DNA of 64,000 nucleotides, taken from the NCBI RefSeq assembly GCF_001243895.1, contig NZ_LN851186.1, positions 2,454,162 through 2,518,161 on the forward strand, in the 5' to 3' direction. Source of the DNA: Bacillus testis. GTDB lineage: Bacteria; Bacillota; Bacilli; Bacillales; DSM-1321. A program made the translations under genes and the position numbers. The first letter of the stretch is position 1; every line of letters starts with the position of its first letter. Shown piece by piece: positions 1-9,014 of this stretch. The notes under the pieces are model-generated. The model was not told the origin of the DNA and did no database searches. It saw only the letters and a program-made list of their open reading frames with translations.

Positions 1-7
1 TCGGGGG

Positions 8-66
8 TAAGCACCGGTTTAGCATTTCATTGTTGACTTATCGTAGAAAAAAGATGCGAGGTTCCC
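8..66 (+). repeat. Partial copy of the dispersed 3'-end repeat
   Basis: This stretch carries the 13-base core TTGACTTATCGTA (32-44) followed by GATGCGAGG. The same core and flank occur downstream of fer (33764-33776, 33913-33925) and, on the minus strand, between ugpE and ugpB (55581-55593). The 5' part keeps the 'AGCACC-GGTTTAG' block but lacks the middle of the unit, so this is a deleted copy. By analogy with the other loci its host gene would lie to the left of the window on the plus strand. Confidence 0.7.
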
Positions 67-100
67 AAATCTATTAACCTAAAACTCTATAAAACTCCAT

Positions 101-145
101 AAAAAACAATGCCCTAAACCCTTGCAGTTCATTGGACATTGTTTT
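101..145 (-). terminator. Terminator of hepS-menH-hepT
   Basis: On the minus strand the stem AAAACAATG-T-CC pairs with GGGCATTGTTTT and runs into further T residues. It lies 20 nt beyond the hepT stop. Confidence 0.7.
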
Positions 146-164
146 AGCGTGATCTATCAATCGG

Positions 165-1127
165 CTAGAATTTGCGTTTGCCGATATATTTAGCGATATC
201 CTGGAGATTCTTTCTCGGTCTTCCGTTCGGAAGCTTCTTCAACTCATCGAAGGCTTTTTGCAGGAATCTGTCGCTGATTTCGATGGACTGGTCAATTGCG
301 CCTGATTTCTTGATCTCCTCAATGATCTCTTGCATTTCCTCATCGGAAATGCCTTCGTGGACAGTTATAATCTTTTCCCGCAATTCTTTATGCTTAAGGG
401 CGAATAATACCGGCATGGTGATATTGCCTTGTTTCAGGTCGCTTCCAGCCGGTTTGCCGAGCACTTTTTCAGAAGCCGTGAAATCGAGGATATCATCCAT
501 CACCTGGTAGGACATGCCTACATAGTATCCGAATCGGAAAAGGGTCTTATGGGTCCGCTCATCCACGCCGGAGACAATGCCGCCCAGCTGACAACTTGTC
601 GCAATTAGCAGAGCTGTTTTACGCTTGATGCGCCGAAAATAATTCCTCACAGTTTGATCAAATATGTACTTGTCCCTGATTTGCTCGATTTCGCCAATGC
701 ATACCTCTACGATCGTGTTAGAGATCAATTTATGGGCTGCCGGCTTTCCGACCTCCGTCATCAGTTCCTGGGCGCGGGCAAATATATAATCGCCCGTATA
801 CATGGCAACTTTATTATTCCATTTTGCTTGGATGGTCGGCGCCCCCCTGCGGAGAAGCGATTCATCAATAACATCATCGTGGACCAACGAAGCCATATGG
901 ATCAATTCCAACGCCATGGCCACTTTTTTGACAACATCTATGTCATATGTACCGAACTTGGCGGCAAGCAAAACAAAAACCGGACGGATTCTCTTGCCCC
1001 CTGCCTGCAGCAAATGAAGCGATGCTTCATGGAGCAGAGGATCGCTCGCTTGGATGCTATTTTCCAACTCTTTTTCAATTGTTTGCAAATCTCCATTCAA
1101 CAAGGAGGACAACATTTTATATTTCAT
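165..1127 (-). CDS. hepT: Heptaprenyl diphosphate synthase component II
   Basis: Catalytic subunit of the two-part trans-prenyltransferase that adds isoprene units to farnesyl diphosphate to make the C35 side chain of menaquinone-7. About 320 residues. It shows both aspartate-rich Mg-diphosphate motifs of the family, DDVID (near residue 85) and DDILD (near residue 215), plus GGKRIRP near the N-terminus. The chosen ATG gives MKYKMLSSLL; a start three codons earlier is possible. It is the last gene of hepS-menH-hepT, followed by a terminator. In B. subtilis ndk follows, but here a repeat fragment and the window edge do. Confidence 0.95.
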   Translation of the reverse strand: MKYKMLSSLLNGDLQTIEKELENSIQASDPLLHEASLHLLQAGGKRIRPVFVLLAAKFGTYDIDVVKKVAMALELIHMASLVHDDVIDESLLRRGAPTIQAKWNNKVAMYTGDYIFARAQELMTEVGKPAAHKLISNTIVEVCIGEIEQIRDKYIFDQTVRNYFRRIKRKTALLIATSCQLGGIVSGVDERTHKTLFRFGYYVGMSYQVMDDILDFTASEKVLGKPAGSDLKQGNITMPVLFALKHKELREKIITVHEGISDEEMQEIIEEIKKSGAIDQSIEISDRFLQKAFDELKKLPNGRPRKNLQDIAKYIGKRKF

Positions 1128-1151
1128 ACGAACCACCCAGCTTTATTTTCA

Positions 1152-1880
1152 TCAATTGCTTTCATTTCTTGCTTTATAACCAATATGTGTGGCAGCCACA
1201 CCGCCAGTATGGGCTTTATAGGCCACATTCGTAAAGCCTGCTTTTTCAAACATCTTGGCAAGTTCCTTCATTCCAGGGAACTCCGAAGCCGATTCCTGAA
1301 GCCAGGAGTATTCCTGATAGCTCTTTGCAAAGAACTTTCCGAATAGCGGCATGATATGCTTAAAGTAAAAGTAGAAGCCTTGACGGAATACCGGCATGGT
1401 CGGTTGGGATGTTTCCAAGCAGACTGCCATTCCTCCCGGCTTCAGCACACGGTTCATTTCATTAAGCACTGTCTGGTAATCAGGCACATTCCGCAAGCCA
1501 AAACCGATGGTCACATAATCAAAGCTATTGTCTTCAAACGGAAGGCTCATCGCGTTGCCGTGTATGAGTTTGACGTTATCCAGCTTCAGCTGCTTCACTT
1601 TCTCTTGTCCGACACTTAGCATATTCTCGCTGAAGTCCAGACCGGTGACAAACCCATCCTTGCCGACAGCTTCAGCTAATGCGATTGTCCAGTCGGCAGT
1701 CCCGCAGCAGACATCCAGGGCCTTGCTTCCCGGTTGGACGCCCATAATTTTCATGGTACGGTCACGCCATTTAATATGCTGTTGAAACGATATGACAGAA
1801 TTCATCTTATCGTAATTTTGAGAAATATTTTCAAAGACTTTATGTACTTTTTCTTCCTTTTCATTCTTTGATGGTTGCAT
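1152..1880 (-). CDS. menH: Demethylmenaquinone methyltransferase
   Basis: SAM-dependent C-methyltransferase (UbiE/MenG family) that converts demethylmenaquinone to menaquinone, the last step of the pathway. About 242 residues. The SAM-binding motif [10 protein letters not shown] and the family motif GFGLRNVPD are present. The frame is open for 39 further codons upstream, but those overlap hepS. The ATG at 1880 gives [11 protein letters not shown], fits the family N-terminus, follows a purine-rich GAAGGG site and starts 2 nt after the hepS stop. It sits between the two prenyl synthase subunits, as in B. subtilis. Confidence 0.95.
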   Translation of the reverse strand: MQPSKNEKEEKVHKVFENISQNYDKMNSVISFQQHIKWRDRTMKIMGVQPGSKALDVCCGTADWTIALAEAVGKDGFVTGLDFSENMLSVGQEKVKQLKLDNVKLIHGNAMSLPFEDNSFDYVTIGFGLRNVPDYQTVLNEMNRVLKPGGMAVCLETSQPTMPVFRQGFYFYFKHIMPLFGKFFAKSYQEYSWLQESASEFPGMKELAKMFEKAGFTNVAYKAHTGGVAATHIGYKARNESN

Positions 1881-1882
1881 GT

Positions 1883-2701
1883 TTACCCTTCTTCCCCGTT
1901 TGACGTCAAAATTACTGGTTCTTCTGCCAGTCGCCCAGCATAAAAACCAGCTACCGACGATCCTTTCAATTCCTGTTGATGCAGTTCTTCTATGCATAAT
2001 GCCTGGACTTCCTGCATGATCGTTTCAGCTTGCTGCTTCAAGCTCTCTATCTGTTCTTCTGCAAGGCTGGCCAGTTTCTCTGAAAATAGCAATCCTGACA
2101 AAGCTTGATAGAATGGCGCATCTCCCTTTTCGATAAAAGCCTGGCGCTCTTTTTTCAGCCGTTCAAGCAACAGGAAGTTTTCAATGAAATTCCGGTAGCG
2201 CGGAACGGTGAAGCATTCTTCAAGCTTAACAATCAACGCAGCTTCTATCACCTTAACCGCATCCAACAACGACGCCAGATCGCTATAGTGTTGTTCATAA
2301 AAAATGATTTTCTTTTCATTGACATCCATGATGCCTTCCGACAACAGACGGATCAAATCATTATTTTCCGTTTCTGCGAGGAGGCTGTAGTACAATCCGC
2401 TGTAATAATCACCTGCAAGCACGGTAAGCTGCCGCAATTTCAATGCATCGTTTTCAGCATGGCCATCCGGCGATGTGACGTCATTATGGACATCTAGCGC
2501 GGCCTGGACAAGGAGAGTGGCGGTTATGTATTGTTTTCTATCTTCCTCAGGGATATTCAGTTCATTCAAAATTAAAATCAGCAATAAGAGCTTCTGTTCT
2601 TCAATCACAGGCTCATTTAAGTATCGGCGCAAGTATGGATGATATGCTTCTGAAATGATGTACTCATGCAAGTCCCTACTGTACGAAAAAATATTTTCCA
2701 T
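1883..2701 (-). CDS. hepS: Heptaprenyl diphosphate synthase component I
   Basis: Non-catalytic subunit that pairs with HepT and sets the chain length of the heptaprenyl product. About 272 residues, close to family size, mostly helical, with no aspartate-rich catalytic motifs, as expected for this subunit. It is first of the hepS-menH-hepT operon. A TATAAT -10 hexamer and a perfect 8-bp hairpin lie in the leader. The assignment rests on position and on the typical N-terminal half; sequence conservation in this family is low. Confidence 0.88.
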   Translation of the reverse strand: MENIFSYSRDLHEYIISEAYHPYLRRYLNEPVIEEQKLLLLILILNELNIPEEDRKQYITATLLVQAALDVHNDVTSPDGHAENDALKLRQLTVLAGDYYSGLYYSLLAETENNDLIRLLSEGIMDVNEKKIIFYEQHYSDLASLLDAVKVIEAALIVKLEECFTVPRYRNFIENFLLLERLKKERQAFIEKGDAPFYQALSGLLFSEKLASLAEEQIESLKQQAETIMQEVQALCIEELHQQELKGSSVAGFYAGRLAEEPVILTSNGEEG

Positions 2702-2768
2702 TATTTATCACCCTTGTACCTTGATAGTGAAATAGGATAGGTATTCCTATTATGTTTGACTATTAACA

Positions 2769-2801
2769 GGCTTTTCACAACGAAAAGCCATTGTTATTAT
2801 A
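2769..2801 (-). promoter_or_regulatory. hepS -10 box with a 5'-terminal hairpin
   Basis: On the minus strand TATAAT (2801-2796) is followed within about 7 nt by GGCTTTTC-gttgt-GAAAAGCC (2789-2769), an 8-bp perfect stem with a 5-nt loop. It would sit at the very 5' end of the hepS-menH-hepT transcript. No good -35 box is visible 17 nt upstream. Confidence 0.45.
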
Positions 2802-2840
2802 GCATAAAAAAACTTGAGTAGGTTCTTGCCAGTGCAGAGA

Positions 2841-2872
2841 TTTTGTCCCCCACACCATTCCCTATTGGGGAC
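2841..2872 (-). terminator. Possible terminator of folE-mtrB
   Basis: GTCCCC pairs with GGGGAC around a 16-nt loop just after the mtrB stop. The tail (AAAATCTC) is poor in T, so termination may be weak and read-through into hepS is possible. Confidence 0.4.
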
Positions 2873-2888
2873 TTAGGTAACGACGCTC

Positions 2889-3113
2889 TTATTTACGTTC
2901 GCTTTCGACTTCACCGAACGCCGTCAAGATCTGAGCATGGCCCCGTACTTTAATGGCTGATGTATGCTCGGTGAACTGAGCAATCATTACCTCGCCTGTA
3001 TCCAATTTCTCCGAGTGATGGAAACGAGTATCGGACCCTCTTGTCAATCCGATCACATTTACGCCGTCTTCCTTCGCCTTAATGATGACATACTCTTCAT
3101 TTTTCTCTGCCAC
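2889..3113 (-). CDS. mtrB: Tryptophan RNA-binding attenuation protein TRAP
   Basis: Forms an 11-subunit ring that, with tryptophan bound, wraps trp leader RNA at (G/U)AG repeats and causes attenuation. 74 residues, normal size. The RNA-contacting lysine and arginine residues (SEKLD, AIKVRG) and the tryptophan-pocket segment [12 protein letters not shown] are visible. It follows folE by 31 nt with an AGGTGG ribosome site, matching the B. subtilis mtrAB operon. No TRAP target is recognised in this window. Confidence 0.96.
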   Translation of the reverse strand: MAEKNEEYVIIKAKEDGVNVIGLTRGSDTRFHHSEKLDTGEVMIAQFTEHTSAIKVRGHAQILTAFGEVESERK

Positions 3114-3144
3114 TCTAATCCACCTCCATTCGCTAAAAATCCAT

Positions 3145-3717
3145 TCAGTTTTTGATCAGTGACAGCACTTCTGAACGCGACCGGGCATCGGAGGCAAATA
3201 TTCCTCTCACAGCCGAGGTGACTGTCTTAGCGCCTGGCTTTTTGACACCTCTCATCGTCATGCACATATGCTCTGCTTCCACGACAACCATCACACCATG
3301 CGGTTCAAGGCTTTCTAAAATACTGTCTGCAATTGTCGATGTAATCCGCTCTTGCAGCTGCGGCCTTTTCGAAACAGATTCCACCGCCCTAGCCAGTTTG
3401 CTTAAACCGGTGACCTTTCCGCCTCGGGGAATGTATGCCACATGGGCATGTCCGTAAAAAGGAACAAGATGGTGCTCGCAAACGGAATAAAAAGGAATAT
3501 CTTTCACTAACACCAATTCCTCATGCTCTTCGCCGAACACGGTTTGGAAATATTCCTTTGGATCCTCATTCAATCCCGAAAAAATTTCCTCATACATTCT
3601 TGCCACCCTTTTCGGCGTATCCACAAGCCCTTCACGTTCAGGATCCTCGCCTACTGCTTCAAGAATCATCGTAATTGCCTGTTCAATTTTCGCATGGTCT
3701 ACTTTATTCATACCCAT
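3145..3717 (-). CDS. folE: GTP cyclohydrolase I
   Basis: Makes 7,8-dihydroneopterin triphosphate from GTP, the first step of folate synthesis. About 190 residues. The zinc ligands in [10 protein letters not shown] and MCMTMRG, and the GTP-binding segment GLSKLAR, are intact. The frame opens five codons earlier at ATG 3732; MNKVDHAK or [10 protein letters not shown] is more likely from family alignment. It is co-transcribed with mtrB. Its leader of roughly 200-300 nt contains a GGCTGC/GCAGCC hairpin, but no known riboswitch is recognised. Confidence 0.96.
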   Translation of the reverse strand: MGMNKVDHAKIEQAITMILEAVGEDPEREGLVDTPKRVARMYEEIFSGLNEDPKEYFQTVFGEEHEELVLVKDIPFYSVCEHHLVPFYGHAHVAYIPRGGKVTGLSKLARAVESVSKRPQLQERITSTIADSILESLEPHGVMVVVEAEHMCMTMRGVKKPGAKTVTSAVRGIFASDARSRSEVLSLIKN

Positions 3718-4013
3718 TTCTTCCTCCATCAATCAAACCATCTATCAGTCAAATGATTATCGTATGTATTTATCAAGCTATTTTGGGAAACAGCCTTGCC
3801 CTGTATGGGAAAAGGCGTAACTAAGCTGCCTCCATCCAAGAAAGAGATGAAGCTAGACGGCTGCCTCTTCCATCAAGCAGCCCGGTTCCTGTTCTGTCTC
3901 CTATCCATCATAAAAAAGTCATATTATCATATTAGCACAGATACGAAAACACAATCAAAAAAAGGGGCACTTTCCGCCGGTCCTTTTTCTTCCTGTTCTG
4001 TGCCAAACAAAAG

Positions 4014-4050
4014 AAAAAACCCCTCGCACACATTGCATGCGAGGGGTTTT
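4014..4050 (-). terminator. Terminator of hbs
   Basis: The stem ACCCCTCGCA/TGCGAGGGGT on the minus strand is followed by TTTTTTC. It lies about 70 nt beyond the hbs stop. Confidence 0.85.
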
Positions 4051-4120
4051 ATGTAGATATGCCAGGCAGTGCCTGATTAATGCTGAAGCTTATAAAGCCT
4101 CCCGCACTAACAGGTTAGCA

Positions 4121-4393
4121 TTACTTGACTGCATCTTTAAGTGCTTTACCTGGTTTGAATGCAGGCACTTTGCTTGCAGCGATTTCGATCTCTTCCCCAG
4201 TTTGAGGGTTGCGACCTTTACGTGCAGCACGCTCACGCACTTCAAAGTTACCGAATCCGATAAGTTGTACTTTATCACCAGATTTCAAAGCATCCAAGAT
4301 TGTATCAAAAACAGCATCAACAGCTTTAGTTGCATCTTTCTTAGAAAGTTCGCTAGCTTCTGCAACTGCATTAATTAGTTCTGTCTTGTTCAT
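4121..4393 (-). CDS. hbs: DNA-binding protein HU
   Basis: Nucleoid protein that binds and bends DNA as a dimer. 90 residues. It shows the HU signature [18 protein letters not shown] and the arm region typical of the family. The ATG at 4393 ([10 protein letters not shown]) has AGGAGGTGA 5-6 nt upstream; the in-frame GTG at 4402 lies inside that ribosome site and cannot be the start. It is monocistronic, with its own promoter candidate and terminator. Confidence 0.97.
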   Translation of the reverse strand: MNKTELINAVAEASELSKKDATKAVDAVFDTILDALKSGDKVQLIGFGNFEVRERAARKGRNPQTGEEIEIAASKVPAFKPGKALKDAVK

Positions 4394-4488
4394 GCCATTC
4401 ACCTCCTCCCAAAGGGAATTTCATTTTCAACATCCGTATTAATCCATACATGTTGTAGAATGAAAGTTCGTTTTAATGTTATGTTTAT

Positions 4489-4518
4489 TAATAACTTCCA
4501 GACAGTAAAGACTGTCAA
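4489..4518 (-). promoter_or_regulatory. SigA-type promoter of hbs
   Basis: Minus-strand TTGACA (4518-4513), 18-nt spacer, TTATTA (4494-4489), about 100 nt upstream of the hbs start. The -35 is perfect and the -10 is weaker. A longer leader or further promoters are possible. Confidence 0.5.
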
Positions 4519-4693
4519 AAGTCGATTTTTATCCTACTCTATCTCCAAAAAGAAATCAAGTGGCAATCGAGCCCGACAACATGCCTTAGAAGTTAAAAAA
4601 CGGAGTAAAACCCTATAAAATCAACACTTTATCTGATTTACTGTATGTAGATTATCATAATAAAATCTCGTTATCAAGAGAATTCAATAAATA

Positions 4694-4790
4694 ATGGTAA
4701 TCTTTTGAGGAATTGTTGCATTTATTTTGGAATTACCATGTTATTATGCCATTCTTCCCCAAAAAGGGTGGCATAATCCCTTTTTTATTA
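4694..4790 (+). ncRNA. Orphan tandem hairpins ending in a plus-strand terminator
   Basis: ATGGTAAT (4694-4701) pairs with ATTACCAT (4732-4739). A second stem, ATTATGCCA (4743-4751) with TGGCATAAT (4769-4777), has a CCC/GGG inner pairing and is followed by CCCTTTTTTATT. This is a good Rho-independent terminator on the plus strand only. The flanking genes hbs and spoIVA are both on the minus strand, and no plus-strand gene lies upstream, so a small RNA is one reading. The rest of 4519-4864 shows nothing else. Confidence 0.35.
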
Positions 4791-4864
4791 AATATTTGTG
4801 ACAATTGTTACTCCCGTTGGGATCGGCAGCAAATCTCTTGATTTTTCTTTATGACATGCATACC

Positions 4865-4898
4865 AAAAAGGCTGTTCCAGTTATGGAACAGCCTTTTT
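4865..4898 (-). terminator. Terminator of spoIVA
   Basis: AGGCTGTTCC/GGAACAGCCT with a short loop and a T-run on the minus strand, immediately after the spoIVA stop. Confidence 0.85.
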
Positions 4899-4900
4899 GC

Positions 4901-6379
4901 CTATAAAATGATTGCGATCAGTCCACCCGATCCTTCATTGATAATGCGCTCAAGTGTTTCTTTCAGCTTGTAGCGGGCGTTTTCAGGCATCAATGAAAGC
5001 TTAGCCTGAATGCCTTCGCGCACAATGCTGCTTAAGGAGCGGCCGAAGATATCTGAACTCCAGATTGACAAAGGATTCTCCTCAAAATCCTGCATCAAGT
5101 AACGGACAAGCTCTTCACTTTGCTTCTCAGTTCCGATAATCGGCGCGAACTCTGATTGAACATCCACCTTAATCATATGGATAGAAGGGGCGACAGCTTT
5201 CAATCTGACCCCAAAACGAGGCCCTTGGCGGATAATCTCCGGTTCATCCAGGCTCATATCAACCAATGAAGGCGCCGCAACACCATAGCCGGTCTGTTTG
5301 ACCATCTTTAACGCGTCTGCAATCTGGTCATATTCCGCCTTCGCATGCGAGAAGTCCTGCATCAATTCAAGCAAGTGGTCTTTGCCCCTAATTTCTACCC
5401 CAACGATTTCCTTCAGGATGCTGTCGTACAGTTCATCCGGCGCATAAAGATCGATTTCAGCTACACCCTGGCCCATTTCCATCCCCGCCAAACTAGCGTC
5501 CGCAATAAATTCAAAATCTACGAACTGATGGACGACCCGGTCTACATCCCGGAGCCGCTTAATATCTTTAACCGTTTCTTTCACAGCGTTTTGGTAGCTT
5601 TCTCTTAACCAATGATTGTCTCTCAGCACCATTACCCAGCTTGGAAGATTGACATTCACCTCTAGTACAGGGAACTCATATAAGGCTTCCCTGAGGACGT
5701 TCATGACATCACTTTCACGCATGCTCTCAACGCTCATCGCCAGCACTGGGATATTATACTTCTCTTCCAGCTTAAGGCGGAGATTTTCCGTATCAGGATG
5801 GTACGGCTGCACAGAATTTATGATAATGATGAAGGGTTTCCCTACTTCTTTCAGCTCTTCGATGACACGCTCTTCCGCTTCCAGATAATCTTTTCTCGGA
5901 ATCTCACCGATCGTCCCGTCCGTCGTAACGACGACACCCAGCGTAGAATGGTCCTGTATGACCTTGCGGGTACCGATTTCTGCCGCCTCGTGAAAGGGGA
6001 TCGGATCTTCGTACCACGGCGTATTGATCATTCTCGGCCCGTTTTCATCCTCATAGCCCTTTGCTCCCGGAACCGTATATCCGACGCAGTCCACCAGGCG
6101 GATATTCACTTCAAGCCCCTCTTCCACCCGCACGGTTGCCGCTGAATTTGGAACAAACTTAGGCTCTGTTGTCATAATCGTCTTGCCGGCTGCGCTTTGC
6201 GGCAATTCATCCATCGCCCGCGCCCGGTCGGCTTCGTTCTCCATATTAGGAATAACAACTAATTCCATGAATTTCTTAATGAAAGTTGACTTACCTGTCC
6301 GAACGGCGCCAACAACCCCCAGATAAATGTCCCCCCCGGTCCGTTCGGCTATATCTTTAAAAATATCGACTTTTTCCAC
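4901..6379 (-). CDS. spoIVA: Stage IV sporulation protein A, coat basement ATPase
   Basis: Cytoskeletal ATPase that polymerises on the outer forespore membrane and forms the basement layer of the spore coat. 492 residues, equal in length to the B. subtilis protein. The Walker A motif GAVRTGKS (near residue 24) and the following P-loop region RLVDCVGYTVPGAKG are intact, and the conserved C-terminus is present. The start is GTG, preceded by GGGAGGG. A SigE-like promoter lies upstream, as expected for mother-cell expression. Confidence 0.97.
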   Translation of the reverse strand: MEKVDIFKDIAERTGGDIYLGVVGAVRTGKSTFIKKFMELVVIPNMENEADRARAMDELPQSAAGKTIMTTEPKFVPNSAATVRVEEGLEVNIRLVDCVGYTVPGAKGYEDENGPRMINTPWYEDPIPFHEAAEIGTRKVIQDHSTLGVVVTTDGTIGEIPRKDYLEAEERVIEELKEVGKPFIIIINSVQPYHPDTENLRLKLEEKYNIPVLAMSVESMRESDVMNVLREALYEFPVLEVNVNLPSWVMVLRDNHWLRESYQNAVKETVKDIKRLRDVDRVVHQFVDFEFIADASLAGMEMGQGVAEIDLYAPDELYDSILKEIVGVEIRGKDHLLELMQDFSHAKAEYDQIADALKMVKQTGYGVAAPSLVDMSLDEPEIIRQGPRFGVRLKAVAPSIHMIKVDVQSEFAPIIGTEKQSEELVRYLMQDFEENPLSIWSSDIFGRSLSSIVREGIQAKLSLMPENARYKLKETLERIINEGSGGLIAIIL

Positions 6380-6445
6380 GAGATTCCCTCCCGATATTAG
6401 AATGCTTGGGATATGATATCCAGATGTATTTAGTTAAAACAATAT

Positions 6446-6476
6446 ATATCTATGATGTTGTCCTATAAAAATATGC
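6446..6476 (-). promoter_or_regulatory. Candidate SigE promoter of spoIVA
   Basis: Minus-strand GCATATT (6476-6470), 15-nt spacer, CATAGATAT (6454-6446), close to the SigE consensus (ATATT and CATACAnT). It is 67 nt upstream of the GTG start. SigE control of spoIVA is established in B. subtilis; this exact site is inferred. Confidence 0.5.
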
Positions 6477-6652
6477 TTTCTTTTTCCTCCTTCACCGAAA
6501 AGATCTGGCAGTCATTGCTTGGTTCTTCCATACCGAAAACCGCCAAACTTCAGTATTTTAAACCCCCGCCAGCCATTCATCCGCTTGCTCAACAAACATA
6601 AAACAGCAGGATGATGTATGAAAAGGTGATAGAAATTCCTTATTTTCATGTA
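6477..6652. other. spoIVA-yphF intergenic region
   Basis: The gap between spoIVA and yphF (6380-6700) holds the spoIVA promoter and the yphF terminator. I see no gene or clear repeat in the remaining bases. Confidence 0.5.
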
Positions 6653-6697
6653 TAAAAAAACCCTTCTTCTACAATATATTTTGCAGAAAAAGGGTTA
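6653..6697 (-). terminator. Terminator of yphF
   Basis: Minus-strand AACCCTTTTTCTGC pairs imperfectly with GTAGAAGAAGGGTT, followed by TTTTTTT. Confidence 0.75.
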
Positions 6698-6700
6698 TGC

Positions 6701-7420
6701 CTATTTCAATAAGAATACTGGCTCGTTTTTTTCATCAATTGTATAGGGCAATGAAAATGCGGGAGCATAAAATGAATCTTCCATCAATACAGCCCGTATA
6801 TCCTCTCCCTTTTTATAAACATGTTTGCTTTCCTTAAGCGATGCCATCAGGTCCGGCGTATAATCGGCATAAACTCCTCCCTTGGCATCGTAGACAAGCC
6901 CAAGCTTCGCATGGGTGTAAGGGCTTTCCACAACCGGTGCCTCTTTATATCCGAGCTTTTTATAGTCCAGCAGAAACACCGATTTAGCCAATGTTTCTTT
7001 ATAAGGCGGATATTTGTTTTTATCGAGGTACACCGACAGGCGCATATGGTAATCCTGGATCACATCAGCGATCCTCAAGTCATAGATTTTGACTGTTGGC
7101 TTCTTTTCCACGTCAACAAGGACATATTGGAACACTCCCCCGCTCTCATAGGCATTGCCCGGCGGTTCGGCCAAATATTTTGCTTTCAATTTAGTGAAGT
7201 CGATCGGGTATTTTTGGTAATAAGGCACCGTCGCCTCTTGGTTTTTAATCGGCAACAGGCCACCCGAATCGGAACGGTATTGATCCACCGCCTTCTGGAC
7301 CGATGCGATCTGATCCTCATAGCCTATCTTATTCTCGCTTTTCTCGCTCTGCGGATACATACAGCCCGAAAGCAAAGCCAGCATCACCATCACCATTGTT
7401 GCCAGATATGTTTTCTTCAT
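6701..7420 (-). CDS. yphF: YphF-like lipoprotein
   Basis: Probable membrane-anchored lipoprotein of unknown function. The ATG at 7420 gives MKKTYLATM, a hydrophobic stretch and the lipobox LLSGC (Cys near residue 20), so the mature protein would carry a lipid on that cysteine. About 239 residues. The first 16 codons of the longer open frame are rejected because they overlap yphE's region and lack a ribosome site; GGGGATC precedes 7420. Position between spoIVA and yphE matches yphF of B. subtilis. Function cannot be read from the sequence. Confidence 0.85.
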   Translation of the reverse strand: MKKTYLATMVMVMLALLSGCMYPQSEKSENKIGYEDQIASVQKAVDQYRSDSGGLLPIKNQEATVPYYQKYPIDFTKLKAKYLAEPPGNAYESGGVFQYVLVDVEKKPTVKIYDLRIADVIQDYHMRLSVYLDKNKYPPYKETLAKSVFLLDYKKLGYKEAPVVESPYTHAKLGLVYDAKGGVYADYTPDLMASLKESKHVYKKGEDIRAVLMEDSFYAPAFSLPYTIDEKNEPVFLLK

Positions 7421-7439
7421 AAATGATCCCCATCTTTTC

Positions 7440-7637
7440 TTAGTTTGTAGGCCCGCTAAGCACGACAAACAGAATAATAAGCCCTGCCAATACCATCAAT
7501 ATGTAGGCAATAACAGCCGTAACAATCTTAAAAAAACCTTTCAACTTATAGCGGCTGAAATAAATGCTGAATAGCGAGATAATCATAAATCCCATCGCTA
7601 TAAACGATATCCACATTTTTTGCAATCCTGGCGTCAT
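7440..7637 (-). CDS. yphE: YphE-like small membrane protein (DUF2768)
   Basis: About 65 residues with two predicted membrane helices (roughly residues 8-25 and 38-60) separated by the basic stretch SRYKLKG. It fits the DUF2768 family found in spore formers. The ATG at 7637 is preferred; a GTG four codons earlier overlaps the GGGGGAG ribosome site. It lies 19 nt upstream of yphF and is probably co-transcribed. No activity is known. Confidence 0.75.
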   Translation of the reverse strand: MTPGLQKMWISFIAMGFMIISLFSIYFSRYKLKGFFKIVTAVIAYILMVLAGLIILFVVLSGPTN

Positions 7638-7803
7638 CCTTAGTGTCACTCCCCCAAATAATTACTGAATAACCAAAAACGCACACCGGCCATCTTTTCC
7701 ATTATAGTATAAAATTTACATGAATGAATGCAATACTTGCATAATTACCTGTTTAAAAAGAAATTTTTCCGGCTACGGCACACTCCATCCCCTCATGGAC
7801 ATA

Positions 7804-7837
7804 AAAAAACAGGGAAAAGCAAATTACTTTTCCCTGT
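7804..7837 (-). terminator. Terminator of der-gpsA
   Basis: ACAGGGAAAAG/CTTTTCCCTGT on the minus strand followed by TTTTTTT. Confidence 0.85.
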
Positions 7838-7954
7838 CAATCGACTAAAATCCATATTCCTTCCAGGTCTATCACTTTTATCTGTGCATTACCATGCATC
7901 ATATGCATTCTTGGTAAAGCAGGTGCCCGCGTCGGTGTGATTTTCCGGCAAAGA

Positions 7955-9004
7955 TTACTTGCTTTCCTGCAGGATATTCACTAAATCATCCATTTCCGAC
8001 TTCTTGTCACGGGACATAAGAGAATCTACTGCATCCCGGACGTCTTTGCCGTCAAACAAAACGCCGTACAATGCCATGGTGATCGGCATTTTCACATTGT
8101 ACTTCTCAGCCAGCTGGTAGGCGGCTTTCGTAGTGCGTACACCTTCGACCACCATTCCCATGTTTTCAAGGACATCATCGAGTTTTTGCCCTTTGCCGAG
8201 CATGTTGCCCGCACGCCAGTTGCGTGAATGGACGCTCGTACAGGTGACAATTAGATCGCCGACGCCAGTCAGACCGGCAAACGTGAGCGGATTGGCCCCC
8301 ATCACGGTGCCGAGGCGGGCTATTTCAGCCAACCCCCGGGTCATAAGGGCTGCCTTGGCATTATCCCCGTAGCCCAGGCCATCTGTGATACCGGCAGCAA
8401 GCGCAATGATGTTCTTCAAGGCGGTGCCGATTTCCACTCCCACTAGGTCAGGATTTGTGTAAACCCGGAAATTGTGATTGATGAACAGATCTTGGACACT
8501 CTTTGCAGCTTCCATGTTCTTTGAAGAGACCGTTACAGTTGTCGGATGGCGCAAGCTCACTTCTTCAGCATGGCTAGGACCCGCAAGAACAACCACATCC
8601 TTGACAACGGCGGCATCGCCCTCTTCTTCGATCATTTCGGAGATCCTCATGAGTGTTCCCGGCTCAATCCCTTTGCTTACATGCACTACTGTCAGCGGCT
8701 GCTTAGCAGCTTCATTGATCTGCTTGACCACATCGCGGATTGCTTTCGTGGGCACAGCCACGATAACTGTATCGACGCCTTCAAGCGCTTTATCAAGCGA
8801 CGAGTGCCCTACAATGTTTTCCGGAAGGGTGACTCCCGGCAAATACGCCTCATTCGTATGTTTGCCGTTAATCTCTTCAATCTGGGCAGGTTTGTTTCCC
8901 CACAATCTCACATCGCAGCCATTGTCAGCAAGGACCATTGCCAGCGCAGTTCCCCAACTGCCTGCTCCGGCAACTGCCACTTTTTTCTGTTTCTCCATGT
9001 TCAT
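7955..9004 (-). CDS. gpsA: Glycerol-3-phosphate dehydrogenase [NAD(P)+]
   Basis: Reduces dihydroxyacetone phosphate to sn-glycerol-3-phosphate, the backbone for phospholipids. The N-terminal Rossmann motif [10 protein letters not shown] and the C-terminal catalytic segment with GLAEIARLG are intact; about 349 residues, normal size. The long upstream open frame overlaps der and is rejected. Starts at 9004 (MNMEKQ) and 8998 (MEKQKK) are both possible, and neither has a strong ribosome site. It lies 10 nt after der and is probably co-transcribed, as in B. subtilis. Confidence 0.96.
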   Translation of the reverse strand: MNMEKQKKVAVAGAGSWGTALAMVLADNGCDVRLWGNKPAQIEEINGKHTNEAYLPGVTLPENIVGHSSLDKALEGVDTVIVAVPTKAIRDVVKQINEAAKQPLTVVHVSKGIEPGTLMRISEMIEEEGDAAVVKDVVVLAGPSHAEEVSLRHPTTVTVSSKNMEAAKSVQDLFINHNFRVYTNPDLVGVEIGTALKNIIALAAGITDGLGYGDNAKAALMTRGLAEIARLGTVMGANPLTFAGLTGVGDLIVTCTSVHSRNWRAGNMLGKGQKLDDVLENMGMVVEGVRTTKAAYQLAEKYNVKMPITMALYGVLFDGKDVRDAVDSLMSRDKKSEMDDLVNILQESK

Positions 9005-9014
9005 CACTACTTTC

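Noticed and set aside
3733..4013. Possible riboswitch in the folE leader
   Set aside because: There is a GGCTGC/GCAGCC stem, but no match to the tetrahydrofolate or preQ1 aptamers that I can recognise.
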